Assembly (NCBI GenBank): GCA_010909165.1
Contig: MU008177.1
Span: 1,054,001-1,118,000 of the forward strand
Direction: 5' to 3'
Source of the DNA: Anthoceros angustus
Lineage: Eukaryota; Streptophyta; Anthocerotopsida; Anthocerotales; Anthocerotaceae
Length of the DNA: 64,000 nucleotides
Made by a program: the position numbers and the translations under genes
Shown: in pieces, positions 57,260-64,000 of the stretch
How positions within the stretch are numbered: the stretch's first letter is position 1
How the letters are laid out: every line of letters begins with the position of its first letter
The notes under the pieces: generated by a model
Told to the model about the DNA's origin: nothing
What the model saw: only the letters and a program-made list of their open reading frames with translations
Databases searched by the model: none

Positions 57260-58190
57260 TCACATGGCGACCTCGGAAGACGGCATAGTGCTCGTGGAAC
57301 TCTTTGGAGGCATCGACGGCTTGAAGCTAAAGTGTGGCATCAAAGTGCGAAGATACGTGCATTGTGACCCGGATCCAAAAGCAAGGATTGTGTCACGAAG
57401 CGTAAGAGACTTGATGGGGAGTACTAACCTCCGACGTGGAGTGTGAAGGGTTACCTATACCGCCGATGGATGTTCGCATGATAGGGTTGTCCCATTTGAG
57501 TTGTCTTGGGCAACCGTGGACCTTGTCATCGCAGTTGGGAGTGTCAAGGACTATCCTCTGCAGTAAGGGTCAAGGTCTCAAGGATCCATAACAGCATTGT
57601 TCTATGACTGATGAGGATCTTGCGCTTGATCCGTAAAGGGCAAGAAAGGCCTTGTGGATACATGTTGGAGAATGTGCCAAGATGCATGAGCGTGAAGAAG
57701 CAAGTTCGGAGGACTTTGCCACGATCCGAGGAGTGTTGGGTCGAGCTTCTATTGGATGCACTCAATTTGGTTCGAGGGCTCATAGGTTGAGGTCCATGTG
57801 GACTAACCTTGCTCCTTGGAACATTTGAAGTGTGCGAGGTCGCTCACCAAGCGACCTAATCATGTTGTCAAGGATGTGCTAGCATCGGAAGGCATGCCCA
57901 ACAAGTCATCAAGACTGCCGCCGCACTTCCTGTGAACACGCCTGACACCCCATGGCGGCTTGGCCAACCTTTGTGTCTAAGTCCAAGTCTTACGCCTTCA
58001 GGAACCATGGCCCCGGTGGTGGATGACATGGCGAGGTTTTGGGAGAGCCACCACGAGAGGAGTTGGCCATGGATTTGATGCCGGAGCAAGACACCGGAGT
58101 GACCGAGAAGGAACGGTGTCGATTGCTTGGGCAAGCATTTGACGTGAACATGATGACTGGTTGTTTAGCGCCGAGTCGCTTACCAACTTC
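57260..58190 (+). pseudogene. C5-cytosine DNA methyltransferase domain within the Ty3 element
   Basis: Five canonical motifs appear in the right order in three frames. Motif I: VLVELFGGIDGLK..GIKVRRY and CDPDPKA (57285-57390), the SAM-binding part. Motif IV: DLVIAVGS, then CQGLSSA in the next frame (57519-57566); the Cys nucleophile of P-C-Q is there but the Pro codon is missing. GQGLKDP follows. Motif VI: GYMLENVP with catalytic ENV at 57668-57676. Motif VIII: HRLRSMWTNLA (~57780-57812). Motif X: RCRLLGQAFDVNMM (~58112-58153) near its end. The enzyme would transfer methyl groups to C5 of cytosine. It sits between protease and RT, so it would be part of the polyprotein. LTR elements with such enzymes were reported in dinoflagellates and charophyte algae (de Mendoza et al. 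2018). This copy has about four frameshifts. Confidence 0.85.
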
Positions 58191-58349
58191 AAACCAAGAA
58201 GGCGGGGTTGAAGCGGGTTCGGTGGGTGAAGGATATTCCGACTCGCATCTCAACAGGAGAAGGCGAGTTTGGAGGGCAAGGAGAGCGAGCACGTAGAGGA
58301 AGCGTGCAAGCCATCGAGCCACGCCCACATGAGTGGTTAACAGGCCGAG

Positions 58350-59090
58350 TTGAAGAGCAATCAACGGCCGCCTAAAGGAGTTGTTGGAGGCATCGCGACA
58401 TGTGTTTGCTTTCACGCTATGGAGATGGGGAAGTACACCAAAGGGAAGTTCCACATAGAATCGACCACGGATGAACCAAAGTGTTCAGAGAGGGTGAAGG
58501 CTGAGTGGGATTTGGTTGAGAATCGATGCCAAGAGCTTCTCAAGCTAGGGCTGATTCGACGATCTAACTCGCAGTACGCAGCTGCGACAGTGCTTCCGAA
58601 AAAGAAGGATGAGAATGGATTGTGGACGGAGAGGAGAATGTGTGGTGACTATCGGCCGTTGAACGAGCGAATCCCACATGACCACTATCCCATGCCGACG
58701 GCCGAAGAGATCTTCGACACCATTGGGTCTGCCAAGTTCTTCTCAACATTGGACTTGAGGCTAGGGTTTCACCAAGTAGAGATCGCCGAAGAAGACAAGA
58801 AGAAAACGGCGTTCTGGGGCAGAGATTGCTTGTACGAGTGGAACTACATGCCATTTGGGTTGAAGACATCGCCAACGCAGTTCCAAAGATACATGGACAA
58901 TGAGCTCAAGGACTTGCCTTTCGCCAAGTGCTACATTGATGATGTCATCATCTTCAGCAATACCTTTGAGGAGCATCTACAACATCTTCGAGCAGTCTTT
59001 GCTAGACTGGCTGCCTGGGTTGAAGGCCCATCCAGGGAAGTGTCGATTTGGAGAGGACAAGGTGTTGTACTTGGGTCATTGGATCACGCC
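58350..59090 (+). pseudogene. Reverse transcriptase of the methyltransferase element
   Basis: A nearly intact 247-codon frame: LIRRSNSQYAAATVLPKKKD, RRMCGDYRPLNERIPHDHYP, FFSTLDLRLGFHQVEI (motif A Asp), MPFGLKTSPTQFQRYM, and the catalytic CYIDDVIIFS at ~58928-58957. It is shifted after ~59010, and the thumb continues in another frame (LKAHPGKCRFGEDKVLYLGH). Confidence 0.92.
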
Positions 59091-59700
59091 TGACGGGATC
59101 TCGCCGCATGCCACCAAGGTGGAGGCAATCGCGCGCATTCCCAGGCCAAACGACATCTCGAAGTTGAGGGCATTCTTGGGGTTGGCAGGTTACTACAGGA
59201 AGTTCATTCCGCGGATGAGCAGGATTGCGCGGCCATTGAATGACTTGTTGAAGAAGTTGGTGACTTGGCGTTGGACTCAAGAGGAGGAGTCAGCTTTCAT
59301 GGAGTTGAAGGGTAGACTCATGAGCTCGCCAATTCTTGGTCATCCAAACTTGAAGCGCTCGATTTTACATCGATTGGAGCAAGTACGATAGGCGCCTTGG
59401 CGCAGATCAATGACAAGGAAGAGGAACATGTCATTGCCTATGCCACGGAGCAACAACCAAAGCGGAGTCCAACTACTCTGCCTATGAAGGAGAATGTCTT
59501 GCAGCAGTGTGGGCAGTGGACACTTTCGTCCGTACTTGTTTGGACATCAATTTCGAGATCACCACCATCAACCCTTGCATTGGTTGATGACGAACGCCAA
59601 GCTTAAGGTGGCGAGGTGGGCTCTCATTCTCCGTGAGTATGACTTTGTCATCGAACACCGAGCGTAGAGTTCACTCTAATGCCGATGGGTTGTCAAGGAA
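59091..59700 (+). pseudogene. RNase H region of the methyltransferase element
   Basis: GISPHATKVEAIARIPRPND and AFLGLAGYYRKFIPRMSRIA connect RT to RNase H. Then AQINDKEEEHVIAYAT (~59400) and later frames give FRPYLFGHQF, TNAKLKVARWAL and DFVIEHR, typical of Ty3 RNase H. It is interrupted by several shifts. Confidence 0.8.
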
Positions 59701-59989
59701 TCCTCTACCGTAACGAAGACACTAGGGCCGTGCAAGATTCGATGACGAGCAATGGGGAGAGTAGTCCAGATACCATGTTGGCTATGCCGCATGAGGATGT
59801 CAAGATGCCCTCCACTCATCGCTTTGTATGCAGAGTCCGTCAGGGACATCTGGGCGGATGCAATAGCGGTGACCTTCCTAAGGTCGGGAATTGCCACAAG
59901 GGCTTTCATCTCGAGCAGGCCAAGCTACGAGAAGGTGGCTCGATTATTGGAAGGAGGACATAATGTATGTCCGTGATTCTGGGAGATAG

Positions 59990-60960
59990 AATTGTACCCA
60001 AGCCGGAGGACGGGTGAGACTCATCACCTGTGCATGAAGGCTTAGGGCATTTTGGTGCTAAGCGCACCTACAAGATGCTCAGCCCACACACTTTGGGCAA
60101 GGATGTATGGAGATGTGGAAAGGTCGCACGTCGAGTGTGCGATCGAGTGAAGGCAAGGTTCATACCAATGATGTTGTGCTTCACTCCGATCCGAGGACTC
60201 TTCTACGTGGAGTGTGGATCTCATGCCGACATGCCGAGACGCAGATCGGAAACAAGCATGTCATGCTAATGGTGGAGCATTTCAGCAAGTGGTGCGAGGT
60301 TGCCATCTTACCCAAGCGTGACTCTCACCAAGAAGGCGTTCTTGGCTTCCGTTCTTAGTCGATATGGAGCATGCGAGGTTCTCACCGACCAGGGCAAAGA
60401 ATTCGTGGGGAATTTCAAGACTTGCTTGACAGAGCTTGATTGATCATCGACGCCGAGAGATCATCCTCAAGCCGATGGACTTGCCGAACGCTTGGTGCAC
60501 CTTCAAGCGGCCTTGCGCAAATATTGTCTCACAAATGACCAAGACATGGGATGAAGGGATGCCATACCTAGTGCTAGGGTGTGGTGAGCAATCAAGCACC
60601 TTGAGCAATTTTTCACCATACTACTTGTTGTATGGGCGACAACCATTTTGCCAAACGTGAGGCAAGCAAGGCTACAAGCACTGGATTGGCGCAATGCGGA
60701 TGATTGCCTACGAGACCGGAAAGGCGGGCGAGCTTTTCAAACGGATCATGCCCATGGCAATGGAGAACCTTGCCATAGCGCAACATGGGATCAATGCGCT
60801 ATGCTTACACACGAGGAGGGACATGGAAACCCAAGGTGCGCAAGTTCAAGTTGGAGATTATGTCTACGCGGAAGCCGTGCAACACCTTGGAGGTATCCAC
60901 CACAGTCATCTTGCGGTCGTGCGAGTAGGCAAAGATGGAGTGCTTGAGCTCAAGGATCCG
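59990..60960 (+). pseudogene. Integrase of the methyltransferase element
   Basis: It begins with VHEGLGHFGAKRTYKML (~60031), the HH part of the zinc finger. Core pieces follow: GLFYVE / SVDLMP, TKKAFLASVLSRYGACEVLTDQG (in part) and EFVGNF (~60330-60420), where D and the following region match the DDE core. Then come HPQADGLAERL and NFSPYYLLYGRQP (~60612-60650). A C-terminal piece (VQVGDYVYAEA, VVRVGKDGVLELKD) continues to ~61000 before the PHD finger. Confidence 0.8.
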
Positions 60961-61054
60961 ATGGTCAAGATGGAAGGATCACCTCAAGAATCGCGCACCA
61001 TGCCACTTACCCAATTTGGACCCTCAACTACGGCCCATAATGTGGCCCACCCAA

Positions 61055-61203
61055 AGACTTGGAGTGTCGTTTGTGGACGATCGATGATGATGATGTAATG
61101 CTTCTTTGTGATCGGTGCAATAGGGGATACCACATGTTTTGTGTTCAACCACCTCTTGACGACATTCCCGAGGAAGATTGGTTTTGTGCACAATGCACTA
61201 CAT
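61055..61203 (+). pseudogene. PHD zinc finger at the end of the Ty3 polyprotein
   Basis: In one frame: ECRLW, DDDDVMLLCDRCNRGYHMFC (61089-61148) and IPEEDWFCAQC (~61165-61197), then a stop at 61203. Spacing CDxC-x4-H-x2-C ... WxCxxC fits a PHD finger. The first C-x2-C pair has Trp instead of the second Cys. PHD fingers read histone H3 tails. The upstream integrase frame ends at 61098, overlapping in another frame, so one shift separates them. The acidic DDDD before the finger is typical of PHDs that read unmethylated H3K4, but this is only an inference. Confidence 0.82.
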
Positions 61204-61267
61204 GAGGTGCGACGATGTAGTCCTACTAATGATAATGTTTTGACTTGGAGTCTCACATTATCGGGGG

Positions 61268-61352
61268 ATTGGTTTGCACCTATATACCGTATTAGATTTG
61301 TTTGCTTGGTTGTTGGTCGAGGAAGTGCTTATATGAATTCAAGTGCTTACCT
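61268..61352. repeat. ~80 bp element 3' piece, repeated beyond the LTR
   Basis: attggtttgcacctatatac...gcttatatgaattca lies here just before the 3' LTR and again at 61924-62002 just after it, with a few changes. Confidence 0.88.
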
Positions 61353-61373
61353 CGTATGCATACCGCCATGCCG

Positions 61374-61924
61374 TGATACTAATCTGCACTTGGGTTTAGT
61401 GTTTGATTAGCATTAATTAATCTAATTACTTATCTTTAAGTAAGTAATTAGTGTTAATTAATCTAAAGTGCTTATGTTAATTAAGCATTGATTAGTGTTA
61501 ATTAATCTAATGTGCTTATGTTAATTAAGCATTGATTAGTGTTAATTAAACATGGTTAGCAATAGCTAAGTGGATAAGCTCAAGTAATATGCTTTGGCAT
61601 ATTCCTTGCATATTATAGTGTATTCTTAGGATACAATAGCTAAGTGGATAAGCTCAAGTAATATGCTTTGGCATATTCCTTGCATATTATAGTGTATTCT
61701 TAGGATATTTCCGCATACCGATGCCAATAGGATATCTTAGAATAATGCCGGTCTAGTATATAGACCCTTCCATTGAGGACAGCTCGATCATAGCTTGTCC
61801 TCTAGATATGCAATGCAAGAGCGTTGTGAGGAGGCCAAAGCTATGACTCCGGTGAAATGTGAGGAATTTGCACCTCGGGGAGAGTGTGTTTTGTGCCACG
61901 ACGCGAGCTACTCCTCCCGTGTTA
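61374..61924 (+). repeat. 3' LTR of the methyltransferase element
   Basis: About 551 bp, aligned to 53351-53901 with small indels and few substitutions. The 5' LTR ends gttgttaca, whereas here gtgtta runs straight into ttggtttg, so the last bases of the LTR are lost. Confidence 0.88.
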
Positions 61925-62002
61925 TTGGTTTGCACCTATATACTGCGTATTAGATTTGTTTGCTTGGTTGTTGGTCGAAGTGCTTATATGAATTCATGTT
62001 TA
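61924..62002. repeat. Second copy of the element 3' piece, outside the LTR
   Basis: Homologous to 61268-61352. Its position right after the LTR suggests a tandem element copy or a rearrangement. Confidence 0.88.
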
Positions 62003-63360
62003 CTCCGATACAACCTCGCATACACAAGGAAGCAGTCTTAGCCAGGCAAACCAAAATGGAAGGACGGCGAAAGTAGTGATACCAACAACTTGGCTATGGC
62101 TTTTGGGATGCGAATCAAGAAGCTCCACACATTGTGTTGCCTAGTAACCCCTTGGTGGCACCAATATGTAAGACAAAATTGAGATGGCAAAAGAAAACGT
62201 TGATTTTATTAAACCAAGACATGTGTCAAGTATGATACCGCATTTGAGCGTTGATTAGCTTTTGGGATAGCCTACATTATGGAGCAATGGTGAGATGAGT
62301 GGCATGCATGAAGAACCTCAACTAAACAAGTGTTGGAAACTTTGCCGAGAATGAGCAACAGATCAAACGATATGTTGGTTTGGAGGAAGTTGTGTGTAAG
62401 AAGAAAAGACGTGAAGTGGAACATAGGCGCTTGATAAAGGGTGGATTGATGAGCTGAAATAGGCTTTTGGTTTTGAAGTGACCAATCTACTTTTGTAGGT
62501 GCCGAGAGGAGATAGCAGAGACTCGCTTTGATCGGGTCAATTACGCCGCCTTAGAAGGTCGAATCCACTCTTCCGGTTTTAGAAGGTGAGAATTGACTCA
62601 ATGCCAAGAGATGCACTATGTACAAAGAACTCCTCCAAACCCGTGAGGAAACTTAAGCACTAAAGCGCTGTAAGAGGTGCCCATTCCCTACCACCACCGA
62701 TCATGTCGATCGAACATGCTTCCGGCCAGCCTTCGCCACCTTCTGGACCGAACCCGAGTTGCACACGTTTGTGAAGGATCGCATGTGCTTCATGCCATAC
62801 TCACCAACGAGCCACACTCACTCGTAAGCCCGCACCTACATTCATGCATCCGACATCCAGATTAACCTCAAATCTTTGTGAAAGAGAAACAAACATTACG
62901 ACCAGCTCCAGCTCGCCCACTTACCACGGCCTTGAGGCAATCGCCGTCCGACAAGAGGCAAGGCGGCTTCCGTAATGCTGCCAACATTTCGTGCCCCCAC
63001 TCATACCCAAAGACCAACACCGGAGTCGATGTGCACGTCGAGACATTATTCTTGCCATGTCTGGCGGCTTTCACTTTGTTCAAATTCCGTGAATGCTTGT
63101 ACCGGAAAATCACCGCAAAGGGTACAAGGAAGAGAAGGATCGATGTCGACATGCAAAACCAGCACTCCCCTTCCAAAGTTCAGCAAATCCACATGAAGAG
63201 TAATGATGCTTGTACCTTGTGCCAATAGTGCAGATCAAGATGACGTTGATTCACGCCAACTGACTCGTGATTGTTCCCAAAATGCCCATGTCCAACAAGG
63301 TAGGCCTCACGCTCGCCGTGAGGGTCATAGCCTAAGAAGAGAGATAATTTGTCCGCGTAT
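62003..63360. other. Unidentified region right of the Ty3 element
   Basis: Several short frames (for example 62878-63228 plus) with no recognised domain. It may contain the remaining part of the MULE-like gene interrupted at 53351, but I found no motif to prove this. Confidence 0.5.
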
Positions 63361-63366
63361 TGCATC

Positions 63367-63571
63367 ACATGTGAGCCGATCCGTAAGTGTTGTCATTCGA
63401 GGTCCTCTTCTTCACCGCCACGTAAGAGGAACATCAACAAGGAGATGAACACAAATGAGTCCCGAATTGAAACATGTGAGCCGATCCGTAAGTGTTGTTA
63501 TTCGAGGTCCTCTTCTTCACCACAAGAGGAACATCAACAAGGAGATGAACACAAATGAGTCCCGAATTGAA
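63367..63571. repeat. ~105 bp direct tandem duplication
   Basis: 63367-63471 and 63472-63571 are near-identical (acatgtgagccgatccgtaa...gtcccgaattgaa). The second lacks a few bases near its middle (cgccacgt). Both read open as CEPIRKCC..SRSSSSP, of unknown function. Confidence 0.9.
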
Positions 63572-64000
63572 GGAACAGATCGTGTGAAGGAATGTCTCTC
63601 AAAACTAACAAGAGGACGTGAGATGCGAGTTTCTACACTCACCGCGAGGTAATCGATCTACATGCGCGTGAATCCAGTGGTCTCTCATGAACATGGTTTT
63701 AGGCTGGTCTCCGTGATCTGCACCGGCAGCAGGCGTCTTGTCGACCGCACTGGATCGGTTCACCGCGATGAGAAGTGCATAGCTTTGAAAACCGATTTGA
63801 AACTCGGACTTCAAACCGACGGGTTTGAATTCTTTCATCCCGTATGGGCGGCATGGAAATGCACAGAACGGGTGCAAAACCCGAGTATGCGACGGGAACC
63901 ACAAACCGATGTTGCCATGTCGTAGGGTCGGAAGTTCCGCAAGTTGCGCCAGACATCGGGTTGCGCCAAGACGGTGTGCATCAGACGATTTGTTTTAATG
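63572..64000. other. Unidentified right edge
   Basis: Open stretches on both strands (63662-63925 plus, 63605-63904 minus) without a recognisable motif. Confidence 0.5.

Larger units (their letters stand above)
53351..61924 (+). mobile_element. Ty3/gypsy retrotransposon carrying a DNA methyltransferase and a PHD finger
   Basis: LTRs at 53351-53901 and 61374-61924 flank, in order, tandem repeats, gag, protease, C5-cytosine methyltransferase, reverse transcriptase, RNase H, integrase and a PHD finger. RT before integrase identifies it as Ty3/gypsy. It is inserted in the MULE-like gene. No target duplication was recognised. A ~80 bp piece from just before the 3' LTR is repeated just after it. 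The coding region has many frameshifts, so this copy is not autonomous as written, but each domain keeps recognisable catalytic motifs. Confidence 0.88.

Noticed and set aside
1-64000. tRNA, rRNA or other structured RNA genes
   Set aside because: No cloverleaf with A and B boxes or rRNA-like segment was recognised by eye. A covariance-model scan would be needed to exclude them.
1-64000. Bacterial or viral contamination of the window
   Set aside because: All recognisable parts are plant nuclear elements (copia, Ty3, MULE) and plant PPR genes. No prokaryotic gene order or phage genes were seen.

Overview
This window looks like nuclear DNA from a land plant, most likely a fern or another seed-free vascular plant. 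The strongest clue is a three-copy cluster of PPR genes whose DYW domain carries the KPAxA motif and ends in GRP. This is the 'DYW:KP' class that is linked to U-to-C organelle RNA editing and is known from hornworts, lycophytes and ferns. Nearly everything else is decayed, nested plant transposable elements. I see no bacterial operons, no CRISPR array and no RNA gene I could defend. Introns cannot be seen reliably here.

Layout. 1-12,823: tandem array of a ~4.1 kb unit. Each unit joins a minus-strand gene relic (VGHTH..ID signature and acidic C-terminus) to a plus-strand Ty1/copia RNase H tail, 3' UTR and LTR, then a non-coding spacer with a CATA microsatellite. 12,824-31,950: PPR-DYW:KP cluster. 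Copy A (minus, broken), an N-terminal scrap, copy B (minus, intact, 898 aa) and copy C (plus, broken) share 5' and 3' flanks, so they are segmental duplicates with one inversion. Between B and C lie relics of a non-LTR reverse transcriptase, telomere-like repeats and minisatellites. 33,026-45,430: a 12.4 kb Ty1/copia element with 222 bp LTRs, a PBS and a 5 bp target duplication. It is split inside its reverse transcriptase by a 5.8 kb Ty3/gypsy chromovirus (37,951-43,708). 45,430-48,080: GC-rich low-complexity DNA with no recognised gene. 48,080-50,783: a 5'-truncated copia element of the family seen in the left array. 51,783-53,348: a MULE-like transposase gene with a SWIM zinc finger, interrupted by the next element. 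53,351-61,924: a Ty3/gypsy element with ~551 bp LTRs. 61,925-64,000: unidentified relics.

The most notable object is the last Ty3 element. Between its protease and reverse transcriptase it carries a C5-cytosine DNA methyltransferase, recognisable through motifs I, IV, VI, VIII and X. Its polyprotein region ends with a PHD zinc finger. A retrotransposon that could write cytosine methylation and read histone tails would be a striking self-marking or targeting system. This copy is frameshifted.

A caution applies to all broken genes. Differences between repeat copies are mostly short indels in CG- or CNG-rich words, while AT-rich stretches are almost identical. This may reflect decay at methylated sites or base-calling errors in the assembly, so some frameshifts may not be real.
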